From: CAYSCZ01 sp051155775
GTDB taxonomy: Bacteria; Bacteroidota; Bacteroidia; Cytophagales; Cyclobacteriaceae
Direction: 5' to 3'
Length of the DNA: 64,000 nt
Assembly: GCA_051155775.1 (NCBI GenBank)
Contig: DAXETV010000024.1
Coordinates: forward strand, 34,228 to 98,227
How positions within the stretch are numbered: position 1 is the first letter of the stretch; every line of letters starts with the position of its first letter. This document shows, in pieces, positions 17,415 to 26,445 of this stretch. The translations under genes were made by a program, and so were the position numbers. The notes under the pieces are model-generated. The model had not been told where the DNA came from. It saw only the letters and a list, made by a program, of their open reading frames with translations, and searched no databases.

Positions 17415-18275
17415 ATGGAGGCATTACGAATCGCCATTCAAAAATCAGGTAGATTAAGCGAAGATTCTTTAAAAATTTTTAAAGAATGTGGCATTAAATT
17501 CAATAACGGGGCAAAAAAATTAAAAGCAATATCCTACAATTACCCCATCGAATTTCTTTTCCTCAGGGATGATGACATACCCGGATATGTTGAAGATAGC
17601 ATCGTTGACCTGGGTATAGTTGGAGAGAATGAGGTTGCAGAAAAGGATAAAGCAACGGAGATCATAAAAAAGCTCGGCTTCTCAAAATGCCGTCTATCAT
17701 TGGCAATACCAAAATCCGCAGACTACAGTGATATCAATTTTTTTCATAATAAAAGCATAGCTACTTCCTATCCAAATATTTTAAGTAAATACTTAGAAAA
17801 AAATAACATACGGGCTGAAATTCATGAAATAAGTGGTTCCGTAGAGATTGCTCCCGGTATAGGGCTGGCGGATGGTATTTGTGACCTGGTCAGTTCCGGC
17901 AGCACACTACTGATCAATGGATTAAAAGAGGTGGAAACTATATTTAAAAGTGAAGCAGTTTTAATCGGACCCAAAAAAGCACATAACCAGGAGAAGCAAC
18001 AACTCATAGAAAAGTTACTTTTCAGGATAGATTCAGTGTTAATCGGTAAAAACAATAAATACATTCTTTTAAATGCCCCGAATGAAAAATTAGACGACAT
18101 TGTTAAAGTCCTTCCCGGAATGAGAAGCCCAACCGTGCTACCATTGGCCAGTCATGGCTGGAGTTCTGTGCATTCGGTTGTAAAAGAAGATGAATTCTGG
18201 GAAATAATTGATAGCCTTAAGGTTGAAGGAGCAGAAGGAATATTAGTGGTACCTATAGAAAAAATGATTCTTTAA
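17415..18275 (+). CDS. hisG: ATP phosphoribosyltransferase, long form
   Basis: First step of histidine synthesis: ATP plus PRPP to phosphoribosyl-ATP. At 286 residues it is the long, hexameric form with a C-terminal ACT-like regulatory domain (about 215-286) that senses histidine, so HisZ is not needed. Motifs include DLGIVGENEV near 73-82 and the PRPP loop GSVEIAPGIGLADGICDLVS near 140-160 with SSGSTL after it. It is the first of four his genes. The 79-bp upstream region shows no His-rich leader peptide and no terminator. Confidence 0.95.
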   Translation: MEALRIAIQKSGRLSEDSLKIFKECGIKFNNGAKKLKAISYNYPIEFLFLRDDDIPGYVEDSIVDLGIVGENEVAEKDKATEIIKKLGFSKCRLSLAIPKSADYSDINFFHNKSIATSYPNILSKYLEKNNIRAEIHEISGSVEIAPGIGLADGICDLVSSGSTLLINGLKEVETIFKSEAVLIGPKKAHNQEKQQLIEKLLFRIDSVLIGKNNKYILLNAPNEKLDDIVKVLPGMRSPTVLPLASHGWSSVHSVVKEDEFWEIIDSLKVEGAEGILVVPIEKMIL

Positions 18276-18280
18276 GTTTG

Positions 18281-19576
18281 ATGTTAACGATAATAAAAAA
18301 TCCCCCCTCAGAGCAATGGAATGATCTGATGTCGAGGCCATATGCTGAAAATAATGATGTACCAGAGGTTGTAAAACGAATATTTGACCGGGTTAGAAAA
18401 GACGGAGATAAAGCATTAATAGCACTTGCAGAAAAATATGACAAAGTAAAATTGGATACCCTTTTTGTCGAACAGAGGGAGATAGAAAATGCGCAAGGGC
18501 TAATTGACGAAGATCTTAAAAAAAGCATCTTAATTGCCAAAGAAAACATAGAAAAATTTCACGTTGCTCAGCAGGAAGGCCCTTTAATTGTAGAAACCAT
18601 GCCCGGAGTAAAATGTCAAAGAAGATCTGTGGCTATTGAAAAAGTTGGTCTTTATGTGCCTGGAGGATCAGCACCGCTTTTTTCTACCTTACTAATGCTT
18701 GGCATCCCTGCTAAAATCGCTGGATGTAAAGAGATAATAGTAGCAACACCGTCTGACCAAAAAGGTGAAATAAATCCAGTGATACGGTATGTTGCTCATA
18801 TATTAGGAATAGAAAAAATCTTAAGACTAGGTGGTGCCCAGGCTATCGCCGCCTTAGCGCTGGGCACAGAATCCTTGGACAAAGTGAACAAAATATTTGG
18901 TCCTGGAAACCAGTACGTTACAGGAGCCAAACAATTTGCCAGTCAGTCAAATGTAGCAATTGACATGCCTGCTGGGCCATCCGAAGTAGCAGTAATGGTT
19001 GATGAATCAAGCATTGCCTCCTTTGTTGCAATTGATCTTCTTTCACAGGCCGAGCACGGTGCCGATAGTCAGGTAATACTGGTTAGCAACGAACAAAATA
19101 AAGTGGATGAAATCAACCGTGAACTCATGAAAATAGTTGATGATCTACCCAGAAAATCCATAGCACTAGAAGCTTTAAAAAATAGTAAAGCTTTTGTTTT
19201 TGAAAATATGGAAAAATGTATTCAACTTATAAATGCTTATGGTCCTGAGCATCTAATTATATCCGTTCAGGATGATGAAGCGGTTGCCGGGAAAATTATC
19301 AATGCAGGATCAGTCTTTTTAGGTAATTATACACCTGAATCCGTCGGGGATTACGCCTCAGGGACTAATCATACGCTTCCAACCAATGGCTGGGCAAAAG
19401 CTTACAGCGGTGTGTCTTTAGATAGTTTTCTTAAAAAAATCACCTATCAAAAGTTAACTGCCGAAGGATTACTTCTTCTTGGTCCGGTAGTAGAAAAAAT
19501 GGCCCAAGCAGAAAATTTAGAAGCACATAAGAGAGCCGTATCCATACGGTTGAAATACCTCAATGAAACAAATTAA
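18281..19576 (+). CDS. hisD: Histidinol dehydrogenase
   Basis: Zinc- and NAD-dependent conversion of histidinol to histidine (last two steps). The protein of about 431 residues has GLYVPGGSAPLFSTLLML near 125, GPGNQYVTGAK near 207 and the zinc-site SQAEHGADSQ near 256-265 with Gln and His ligands. The catalytic GPEHLI segment is near 322. I start at the ATG 18281; a TTG one codon earlier is also in frame. It begins 5 bp after the hisG stop and overlaps hisC by 14 bp, indicating translational coupling. Confidence 0.95.
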   Translation: MLTIIKNPPSEQWNDLMSRPYAENNDVPEVVKRIFDRVRKDGDKALIALAEKYDKVKLDTLFVEQREIENAQGLIDEDLKKSILIAKENIEKFHVAQQEGPLIVETMPGVKCQRRSVAIEKVGLYVPGGSAPLFSTLLMLGIPAKIAGCKEIIVATPSDQKGEINPVIRYVAHILGIEKILRLGGAQAIAALALGTESLDKVNKIFGPGNQYVTGAKQFASQSNVAIDMPAGPSEVAVMVDESSIASFVAIDLLSQAEHGADSQVILVSNEQNKVDEINRELMKIVDDLPRKSIALEALKNSKAFVFENMEKCIQLINAYGPEHLIISVQDDEAVAGKIINAGSVFLGNYTPESVGDYASGTNHTLPTNGWAKAYSGVSLDSFLKKITYQKLTAEGLLLLGPVVEKMAQAENLEAHKRAVSIRLKYLNETN

Positions 19577-20612
19577 TATTGATGAACTGGCCAGACCGCA
19601 CTTAAGATCGTTGATCCCCTACTCATCTGCGCGAAGTGAATACGAAGGGCCTGCAGAAATTTTTTTAGATGCCAACGAAAATGCTTTGGGATCAGTGGTA
19701 GGAACTTATAACCGATACCCAGACCCATATCAGAAAAAAATAAAAAAGAAGTTATCTGACATTAAAAGTGTACTCCCAAACCAAATCTTCATAGGAAACG
19801 GAAGCGATGAAGCTATAGATTTATTGATTAGGACCTTCTGCGAACCTAAAAAAGATAATATCCTAATTTTCCCTCCGACTTATGGAATGTATAAAGTGAG
19901 TGCAATGATTAACGAAGTTGGTGTAACTTCTCAACCACTGACGCCAGAGTTTGAGCTTAATACAAACGAACTGCGTAATAAGTCACTGAACGATGTTAAA
20001 TTAATTTTTATATGCAGCCCAAATAACCCATCTGGCAATAGAATACCTACTGAAACCATTAAATCAATTCTTGATAACTATAACAAAATTGTTGTCCTGG
20101 ATGAGGCCTATATTGATTTTTCCAATGACGAGAGCTTAATCGCTTTGATCAGAGGATATAATAACTTGGTAATTCTTCAAACTTTCAGTAAGGCTTGGGG
20201 ATTGGCCGGACTAAGAATGGGTATGGCTTATTCTAATTCAGAAATAATAAACTTACTTAATAAGATAAAACCACCATATAATTTAAACGAACCCGCACAA
20301 AAGATCATACTCGAAGCGTTGAATCAGAAAGATCGGAAAGAAGATATGGTCAAAGAAATACACCAGGAGCGAACACGGCTGTTGCAAGCATTACAAGCAT
20401 TAAATATCACGCAAAAAGTCTACCCCAGTGATGCCAATTTTTTATTAGTGAAATTCAATAATGCCAAGAAAATTTTTAACTATTTAATAAATCAATCTAT
20501 AATCGTAAGAGACAGATCTAATGTAATATTATGCGAGAATTGCCTGAGGATAACTGTCGGGACTAACTACGAGAATAATAAATTGATAAAGGCTTTAAAA
20601 AGATTTCATTAA
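19563..20612 (+). CDS. hisC: Histidinol-phosphate aminotransferase
   Basis: A fold type I PLP enzyme of 349 residues. It has DANENALGS near 35, GNGSDEAIDLLIR near 78, SPNNPSGN near 157, DEAYIDF near 178, and the Schiff-base lysine in FSKAWGLAGLRMG near 206. The N-terminal sequence ARPHLRSLIPYSSAR and the spacing of motifs are those of HisC rather than of general aspartate aminotransferases, and the operon position confirms this. It overlaps hisD by 14 bp and its stop shares a base with the hisB start (TAATG). Confidence 0.94.
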   Translation: MKQINIDELARPHLRSLIPYSSARSEYEGPAEIFLDANENALGSVVGTYNRYPDPYQKKIKKKLSDIKSVLPNQIFIGNGSDEAIDLLIRTFCEPKKDNILIFPPTYGMYKVSAMINEVGVTSQPLTPEFELNTNELRNKSLNDVKLIFICSPNNPSGNRIPTETIKSILDNYNKIVVLDEAYIDFSNDESLIALIRGYNNLVILQTFSKAWGLAGLRMGMAYSNSEIINLLNKIKPPYNLNEPAQKIILEALNQKDRKEDMVKEIHQERTRLLQALQALNITQKVYPSDANFLLVKFNNAKKIFNYLINQSIIVRDRSNVILCENCLRITVGTNYENNKLIKALKRFH

Positions 20613-21709
20613 TGAAGAAGATTTTATTCTTAGATAGAGACGGCACCATAGTCTCAGAAACTGACGATGAAAAGGTTGACAGTGTTGATAAGCTTACTTT
20701 CCTTCCTCATGCTATTCATTTCCTCCGAAAGATTTCAACTGAGCTGGATTATGAATTGGTGATGGTTTCAAATCAGGATGGGCTTGGAACACCAGATTTA
20801 CCTAATGAAGATTTTTGGCCTGTACACAATTTCATTATCAAAACCCTTAAAAATGAGGGTATCAATTTTTTGAATATTCATATCGATGAGCATTATGAGA
20901 AAGATAACCACCCCAACAGAAAGCCGGGTGTTGGCATGCTGTCAGAATATTTAAATAATCCTTTATATGATATAAAAAATTCATACGTGATTGGTGATCG
21001 GATAACCGATGTATTGCTAGCCAAAAACCTTGGCTGCAAAGCCATTCACATTTCCAAAAAAACTGAGACTGATGCTGAATTAACCGCAAATAACTGGGAA
21101 AGGATCTATAATTATTTAATCATTCCATACAGAAAAGCTGAGGTCCGCAGGCAAACAACCGAAACAAGCATCTACCTTAGTCTTCTTGTCGATGGAGCAG
21201 GAAAATCAGAAATAGATACAGGGCTGGGATTCTTTGATCATATGCTTGAACAACTGGCTAAACATTCTGGCTGTGATATCGAAATCGAAGTTGATGGAGA
21301 CCTTCATGTAGATGAACATCATACCGTCGAGGACACCGCCCTGGCACTTGGTGAAGCTTTTAATAAAGCCCTGGGAAACAAAAGAGGCATCAACAGGTAT
21401 GGTTTTTTACTCCCCATGGATGATGCTATAGCACAAGTAGCTATTGATTTTAGTGGAAGACCTTGGCTAGTGTGGGATGTTAGTTTCAACAGGGAAAAAA
21501 TTGGGGATGTACCAACAGAAATGTTCCATCATTTTTTTAAGTCGTTTTCTGATACCGCACGCTGCAACATGAATATCAAAGCGGAAGGTGAAAATGAACA
21601 TCATAAGATTGAAGCCATTTTTAAGGCCGTAGCCAAGAGTGTGAAAATGGCAGTAAAAAAAGATCTCCGGGAACTTGAATATCTTCCCACCACAAAAGGC
21701 ATTTTATAA
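20612..21709 (+). CDS. hisB: Bifunctional histidinol-phosphatase / imidazoleglycerol-phosphate dehydratase
   Basis: A 365-residue fusion. Residues 1-165 are a HAD-type histidinol phosphatase with FLDRDGTI at 6-13, VSNQDGLG near 52 and VIGDRITD near 127. Residues 170-365 are the dehydratase, with DTGLGFFDHMLEQLAKHSG near 203, DEHHTVEDTA near 235, and DFSGRPWLVWD near 283 before MFHHFFKSF. The enterobacterial phosphatase domain has a CxHx...CxC zinc loop. Here the same place reads HIDEHYEKDNHPNRKPG with no cysteines, so it is a zinc-free variant. It ends the his run: hisH, hisA, hisF and hisIE are not in the window. Confidence 0.95.
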   Translation: MKKILFLDRDGTIVSETDDEKVDSVDKLTFLPHAIHFLRKISTELDYELVMVSNQDGLGTPDLPNEDFWPVHNFIIKTLKNEGINFLNIHIDEHYEKDNHPNRKPGVGMLSEYLNNPLYDIKNSYVIGDRITDVLLAKNLGCKAIHISKKTETDAELTANNWERIYNYLIIPYRKAEVRRQTTETSIYLSLLVDGAGKSEIDTGLGFFDHMLEQLAKHSGCDIEIEVDGDLHVDEHHTVEDTALALGEAFNKALGNKRGINRYGFLLPMDDAIAQVAIDFSGRPWLVWDVSFNREKIGDVPTEMFHHFFKSFSDTARCNMNIKAEGENEHHKIEAIFKAVAKSVKMAVKKDLRELEYLPTTKGIL

Positions 21710-21881
21710 ATAATAAACTTACTGCCTGTATTGTATTTTGATGATGGCAAAATACTAACCAAAAAAATCAAGTTACATCCTCATATATAAAGAAAAATTG
21801 ATCTATTCTCGGAATAAATTATATTTTATTGCTATGTAAAAGAAGTGTGATTATATTTATTTGGTTAACTTTTTTATAGTC

Positions 21882-22313
21882 ATGGGATTATTCAACAAAA
21901 GACCGAAAAACATTCCTTTAGTAGAGAGCCATATAAAGAATTTATTGGAAGTAGCCCTCTCAGATGGTCATTTTGATAGCGAAGAATACAAATTACTCGT
22001 CAAAATTGGGAAGCGGCACAAAGCAGGAAAAAAAATGATCGAGGATATTAAAAAGAGAATGAATAACATTGACTTTGTTAAACCGGATACCGATTCAGAA
22101 CGTTTCGATCAGATGTTTGACCTGGTCACCATGATGATGGCTGATGGGGAAATAGACGATAAAGAAATCTACGTATGCAATAAATATGCATCACGCCTGG
22201 GATTTGATACAAGAATCGTTGATGAGCTGGTAAGGTCAATAAGCTCAAATGTAGAACTGGGCCATTCTCTGGAAGAGACCAAGTTCAGGATTCAGTATCT
22301 GTTAAAAAATTAA
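21882..22313 (+). CDS. TerB-like (tellurite resistance/co-chaperone-like) helical protein
   Basis: A protein of about 143 residues that is entirely helical and acidic, with two TerB-type repeats: LLEVALSDGHFDSEEYKLL near 20-38 and LVTMMMADGEIDDKEIYV near 80-97. The recurrent D-G-x-(F/I)-D-x-x-E pattern is the family mark and resembles a metal-binding helix-loop-helix. The function of isolated TerB proteins is unclear; they need not confer tellurite resistance. I use the ATG at 21882 (MGLFNKRPKN) because the upstream in-frame alternative adds a hydrophobic, probably untranslated stretch. Upstream lies GGTTAACTTTTT, shared with the SRPBCC gene. The gene overlaps the next, convergent gene by 4 bp. 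Confidence 0.75.
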   Translation: MGLFNKRPKNIPLVESHIKNLLEVALSDGHFDSEEYKLLVKIGKRHKAGKKMIEDIKKRMNNIDFVKPDTDSERFDQMFDLVTMMMADGEIDDKEIYVCNKYASRLGFDTRIVDELVRSISSNVELGHSLEETKFRIQYLLKN

Positions 22314-22762
22314 AACCTAAAAAGCCTGGCTGCTTCATTGAAAGGAATTCTTGTTAGCATCAGAAATAATGCTAATCCATAAAAAATACTCTGAAACCTG
22401 AATTTAACCACATCATCACCAGATTTCTTTGATATAGATCGACCAATCTGCGCTAACAAAACCGCAATGATCATAACGGTAATATGCTCTACAGCCCAGT
22501 ACCTGATCGCAGAATTTTTCATGGCCATAGAAAAATCATTAAATGCCTGAGTTGTGATCGGACTTAGGAAAAAATATAGAATTAGCCCAATAACAAGTTG
22601 CGCATGCATGGAACCAACAAATGAAACAGATAAAATATTATCAGTCTTGCTGAAGGCATTACCATTATAAAGACCGGCAATTGATTTAATAACACTCACC
22701 AGCGCCAGTATCAGCACAATCCATCGAAGCCAGCTATGAAGAAATAGAAAAATGTCGTACAT
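22310..22762 (-). CDS. Four-helix membrane protein with conserved-looking histidines
   Basis: A 150-residue integral membrane protein with four hydrophobic helices (about 8-28, 45-67, 88-108 and 122-142). Histidines sit at helix ends: LHSWLRW near 8-14, SMHAQLVIG near 51-59 and WAVEHITVM near 88-96. This arrangement resembles small b-type cytochromes that hold haem between helices, and similar Bacteroidota proteins are sometimes labelled cytochrome b-like. I cannot confirm haem binding from sequence. It ends inside the stop codon of the convergent TerB-like gene and has its own promoter element upstream. Confidence 0.6.
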   Translation of the reverse strand: MYDIFLFLHSWLRWIVLILALVSVIKSIAGLYNGNAFSKTDNILSVSFVGSMHAQLVIGLILYFFLSPITTQAFNDFSMAMKNSAIRYWAVEHITVMIIAVLLAQIGRSISKKSGDDVVKFRFQSIFYGLALFLMLTRIPFNEAARLFRF

Positions 22763-22773
22763 GTTTTTTTTGC

Positions 22774-22781
22774 CAAATATA
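22774..22781 (-). promoter_or_regulatory. -7 promoter element for the four-helix membrane protein
   Basis: Read on the minus strand, TATATTTG matches TAnnTTTG exactly and lies 11 bases before the ATG at 22762. This predicts a very short 5' leader. Confidence 0.45.
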
Positions 22782-22852
22782 CATTAACAATAATTTCATC
22801 ATTAAGACAATAGGTTTAATTGTCTTGTTATAAACTATTTTTTGTGAAGTGA

Positions 22853-23092
22853 TTATTTGTTTTGGCAATCCTCTAATTCTTTAGAAATTCTTTCTGCTTG
22901 ATTCTTATATTGTAAGGCATCTGCTTCGTTTTCTTTCGCTTTATCGACAAGTCGCTCTGATTGAATCCTCACTTCTTCTATTTTAGTATTTAATTCCTCC
23001 ACTTCCTGTTTCAGGTCATCGGTATACCATATGTAATATATAATTGCGATTAGTTGAATTATTATAATAAAAATCAGCCATCGTTTTCTCAT
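22853..23092 (-). CDS. Small membrane-anchored coiled-coil protein
   Basis: A 79-residue protein I do not recognise. Residues 4-23 form one hydrophobic helix with positive residues in front (N-in orientation). Residues 25-78 are a strongly heptad-like, charged helix rich in Glu, Lys and Gln, predicted to be a coiled coil in the periplasm. This is the shape of FtsL/FtsB-like or similar spacer proteins but there is no family signature. It is transcribed alone. The 190 bp upstream, between it and the DAHP synthase gene, contain nothing I can identify. Confidence 0.55.
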   Translation of the reverse strand: MRKRWLIFIIIIQLIAIIYYIWYTDDLKQEVEELNTKIEEVRIQSERLVDKAKENEADALQYKNQAERISKELEDCQNK

Positions 23093-23284
23093 AGTATAAA
23101 GACATTTAAAAAGTTTACATCTGTAAAAAATTGATTGTTAACTATTTAATAAATATAATCAATTCAAATCGCCGATCAATATTTAAACCTGTATTTATCT
23201 ACTATAGTATTTAACCACTTATCTTATAAAAAAAATATGCAATAATCTTAATAATCAATTCTTAAGATCATTGCATTGATACCA

Positions 23285-24391
23285 TCATAATTGCTTCTTC
23301 AACTTTCCTTCATTCAAAATGTCGTATTGAATTCTAATAGACTCCTCATGAACCAGGTCAAGTAATTTGTTGATAAAGTTTTCACTCAATCCCATGGAAA
23401 TACCTGTGTTTATTCGATCTTTTATAATATCATTCCACCTGCTTACCTGCAATACAGTGACCTCATTTTCTTTTTTGTATTTCCCAATTTCAGAAGCAAT
23501 CTTCATCCTGTTGGCAAACTGATGGATTAGGTCTTCATCAATGGTATCAATTTGTGACCTTAATTCATCCAACTTATTATTGAAAACAGGGTCTTGTGTT
23601 TCAGGCCTTCTAAAAACCAGTGACCTAAGCACCTCGTCCAGTGCAGAGGGTTTTAGCTGTTGATTCACATCAGACAGTGCTATCTTGGGATTCATATGGC
23701 TCTCTATCATCAACCCATCCATATTCAGGTCTATTGCTTTCTGGGAAATTAATGGGATAATTTCCCTATCACCAGCGATATGGCTGGGGTCACATATAAT
23801 TTCAATGGAGGGAACCAATGTTTTTAACTTGATAGGATAATGCCATAAAGGGGCGTTTCTAAATGGCGTAGGTTCTGTAGAGGCAAATCCGCGGTGGATA
23901 GCTGCCAGCTTGGTAATACCAGCTTTGTTAATCCTTTCCAAAGCCCCTATCCACAATGCCAGGTCGGGATTAATTGGGTTTTTTACCATCACCGGAATGT
24001 CCACGCCTTTAAGCGCATCCGCTACTTCCTGCACTGAAAAAGGATTTACAGTGGTTCGTGCACCTATCCACAGAACATCAATTCCCTGGTTCAACGCTTG
24101 CTCCACGTGCCTGGCATTGGCAACTTCGGTGGTAACCTTTAATCCGGTTCTTTTTCCGGCTTGTACCAACCATTTCAACCCCTCTTCACCAATTCCTTCA
24201 AATGCGTTTGGCCTGGTTCTGGGTTTCCATATGCCTGCCCTAAGCATATTGACCCTTCCTGATTTACTTATTTGTTCACAGCTTTGCATTACCTGTTCTT
24301 CACTCTCGGCACTACAAGGTCCTGCTATTATTAAATGGCCTTCAATACCAAGAAACTGTAATACGGATTCTAGTTTTAATTCAGCTTTCAT
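23285..24391 (-). CDS. aroF: Bifunctional DAHP synthase / chorismate mutase (type II)
   Basis: A 368-residue fusion. Residues 1-265 are a KDPGal-type 3-deoxy-7-phosphoheptulonate synthase with IIAGPCSAES near 21-30, MLRAGIWKPRTRPNAFEG near 49-66, IGARTTVNPF near 112 and CDPSHIAGDR near 200. Residues 275-368 are an AroQ chorismate mutase helix bundle starting LDELRSQIDTIDEDLI. The enzyme controls entry to the shikimate pathway and directs chorismate to prephenate; the fused mutase commonly confers feedback control. It is the third gene of the attenuator-controlled aromatic operon, 28 bp after tyrA. Confidence 0.94.
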   Translation of the reverse strand: MKAELKLESVLQFLGIEGHLIIAGPCSAESEEQVMQSCEQISKSGRVNMLRAGIWKPRTRPNAFEGIGEEGLKWLVQAGKRTGLKVTTEVANARHVEQALNQGIDVLWIGARTTVNPFSVQEVADALKGVDIPVMVKNPINPDLALWIGALERINKAGITKLAAIHRGFASTEPTPFRNAPLWHYPIKLKTLVPSIEIICDPSHIAGDREIIPLISQKAIDLNMDGLMIESHMNPKIALSDVNQQLKPSALDEVLRSLVFRRPETQDPVFNNKLDELRSQIDTIDEDLIHQFANRMKIASEIGKYKKENEVTVLQVSRWNDIIKDRINTGISMGLSENFINKLLDLVHEESIRIQYDILNEGKLKKQL

Positions 24392-24419
24392 GATTTAATT
24401 AGATTCAGTGTATTGGTTA

Positions 24420-25286
24420 TTAATTTGTTAATATAAAATTTCCTTCAAGTATTCGTCTAATATCATTGGCATGCTCCATTTGTTGCTTCAACGAAGCATT
24501 ATCTTCCTTTTCGATATGTTCTTTGAAAACCTGCAACTGATGCATATACTCGTCAAGCACCTTTAATAGCGGTTTTTTATTCTCCAAAAATATAGGCACC
24601 CACATGCTGGGAGCACTTTTTGCCAAACGTGCGGTGGAGTCAAAACCACTCCCAGAAAATTGAAATATTCTTTTCTCATCCTTCTCAGCTGTCAGAACAG
24701 CTAATGCCAATGAAAATGAAGTCAGATGTGATAAATGGGAAATATAAGCCAGATGTATATCGTGGTCTTCCGCTTCCATGTTAATGACATGCATTCCGAG
24801 TGCATTGTACATCGCTTCAACTACCTGTATAGCCTGATTACCGGATCGAGACCGTTCACAAATAATGCTTGTTTTACCTGAAAACAAGTAATCCAAGGCC
24901 GCTTTTGGACCGGAGTTTTCGGTTCCGGCAATCGGATGGCCTGCAACATACTGCTTCCTCCTGGGGTGTTTTCTTACAGAATTACAAATATTACTCTTGG
25001 TGGAACCAACATCGGTGACCACTTTTTCTCCATCTTCAATGTTATCCAGAATACTATTCAACACTTCACCTGTTACATCAACCGGGGTTGATAAAATGAT
25101 AAGATCTGCTCTTTTTACTGCTGTTTGCAGGGGCAATGTCTCTTCCACCAATCCTAATTTAACAGCCTGACCGCAGTGATTACTATTATTATCCACCCCA
25201 AAAATCCTGGATGCAAAGCCATTTTTCTTCAAGCTTATGGCCATCGATCCGCCTATCAACCCCAATCCTACTATGGATACAATCAT
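24420..25286 (-). CDS. tyrA: Prephenate dehydrogenase
   Basis: A 288-residue NAD(P)-dependent enzyme converting prephenate to 4-hydroxyphenylpyruvate for tyrosine. The N-terminal Rossmann motif is VGLGLIGGSMA at 6-16. Catalytic-domain landmarks are DVGSTKSNI near 94, GHPIAGTENSGPKAA near 115-129 and a YISHLSHLTSF stretch near 180 containing the histidine used in catalysis. There is no ACT domain or mutase fusion. The start overlaps the aminotransferase stop by 4 bp (ATGA), so the two genes are translationally coupled. Confidence 0.93.
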   Translation of the reverse strand: MIVSIVGLGLIGGSMAISLKKNGFASRIFGVDNNSNHCGQAVKLGLVEETLPLQTAVKRADLIILSTPVDVTGEVLNSILDNIEDGEKVVTDVGSTKSNICNSVRKHPRRKQYVAGHPIAGTENSGPKAALDYLFSGKTSIICERSRSGNQAIQVVEAMYNALGMHVINMEAEDHDIHLAYISHLSHLTSFSLALAVLTAEKDEKRIFQFSGSGFDSTARLAKSAPSMWVPIFLENKKPLLKVLDEYMHQLQVFKEHIEKEDNASLKQQMEHANDIRRILEGNFILTN

Positions 25287-26431
25287 ATCTTAATTGATTT
25301 TGTGCGGTTAAGTGCTTCGTTGATTTTTGATTCATCAACACACAGTGATACCCTGATGTATCTTTCGCCATTCTTACCAAATATTATTCCGGGCGGGATG
25401 AATAAATCCATTTCATTCAGCAGATAGTCTGAGTATTGACTGGAATTACCAAAGTCAGAAGGGATTTTCGCCCAAATAAACATCCCTTGTTGATGGTCAG
25501 AATATGAACAACCTAATTGATTAAGTATCCGGAGGGCTAATGTTTTTCTTTGGCTATACTCTTTATTTTGTAAATCGTGCCATTCACGACTTGTTTCCAG
25601 TGCTTTAACCGCTCCGAGCTGTATACCTTTAAACATACCTGAGTCTACATTGCTTTTCACTTTTATTACCGCATTGATTACTTCTTTTCGACCACTCAGC
25701 CAGCCAACCCTCCACCCGGCCATATGATGGGATTTACTCAAAGAATTTAACTCTACCATCACCTCAAAGGCATTGTCATGAACTAAAATGCTGGATGGGT
25801 TTTCATTGAGAATAAAGCTGTAAGGATTATCATTAATGATCAGGAAATTATGTTTACGTGCAAATTGAATAAGGTTATCAATAATTTGTATGTCCAGCGA
25901 AGATCCCGTTGGCATATGTGGTGTATTCAGCCACATAATCTTCACATCCCTGAAGTCAATCTCCTTTAAGTCAGGATTCCAGTTATTCTCGGGTTTCAAA
26001 TCATAACTTATTACCTGAGCACCTAATAATTGAGCAACTGAGCCATAGGCCAGATATCCGGGATCTGGTACTAGGACTTTATCGCCGGGATTAAGAAAAG
26101 CCATTGACAAATGAAATATGCCTTCTTTAGATCCAATTAGTGGAAGAATATTCTGATCGGCATCAAGATGAATATTGTAGTTTTTTTTCATCCAGTCTTT
26201 GATTGCAGCCCTTAGCTCAGGAATACCCTTGTAAGGCTGGTAGCCATGTATTTGATCGTTTAATCCATTCTGAACTTCAGCAATTACATCTGCCGGAGGT
26301 TGTAGATCAGGATTCCCTATTCCAAGGTTAATTATTGGATGACCTTTACTTATTCGTTGTCTTATTTCTTCCAATTTTCTGGAGAAGTAATACTCCTGAA
26401 CATCCTTTAATCTTTTTGCTACTTCAATCAT
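25283..26431 (-). CDS. PLP-dependent aminotransferase, probably aromatic
   Basis: A 382-residue fold type I aminotransferase. Landmarks are INLGIGNPDLQPP near 34-46, NTPHMPTGS near 163, INDNPYSF near 194, and LNSLSKSHHMAGWRVGW near 222-238 with the Schiff-base lysine. It resembles LL-diaminopimelate- or aspartate-type aminotransferases in sequence. Its position as first gene before tyrA and the DAHP synthase/chorismate mutase points to transamination of phenylpyruvate and 4-hydroxyphenylpyruvate. Expression is predicted to depend on the attenuator that ends 14 bp upstream. A prephenate dehydratase gene, often part of such operons in relatives, is absent. Confidence 0.85.
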   Translation of the reverse strand: MIEVAKRLKDVQEYYFSRKLEEIRQRISKGHPIINLGIGNPDLQPPADVIAEVQNGLNDQIHGYQPYKGIPELRAAIKDWMKKNYNIHLDADQNILPLIGSKEGIFHLSMAFLNPGDKVLVPDPGYLAYGSVAQLLGAQVISYDLKPENNWNPDLKEIDFRDVKIMWLNTPHMPTGSSLDIQIIDNLIQFARKHNFLIINDNPYSFILNENPSSILVHDNAFEVMVELNSLSKSHHMAGWRVGWLSGRKEVINAVIKVKSNVDSGMFKGIQLGAVKALETSREWHDLQNKEYSQRKTLALRILNQLGCSYSDHQQGMFIWAKIPSDFGNSSQYSDYLLNEMDLFIPPGIIFGKNGERYIRVSLCVDESKINEALNRTKSIKI

Positions 26432-26445
26432 ACATCTATAAACAT

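Noticed and set aside
26428..26445. A five-codon frame after the attenuator whose stop overlaps the aminotransferase start (ATGA)
   Set aside because: Too short to judge; chance is likely in AT-rich DNA, and the longer leader upstream explains the regulation.
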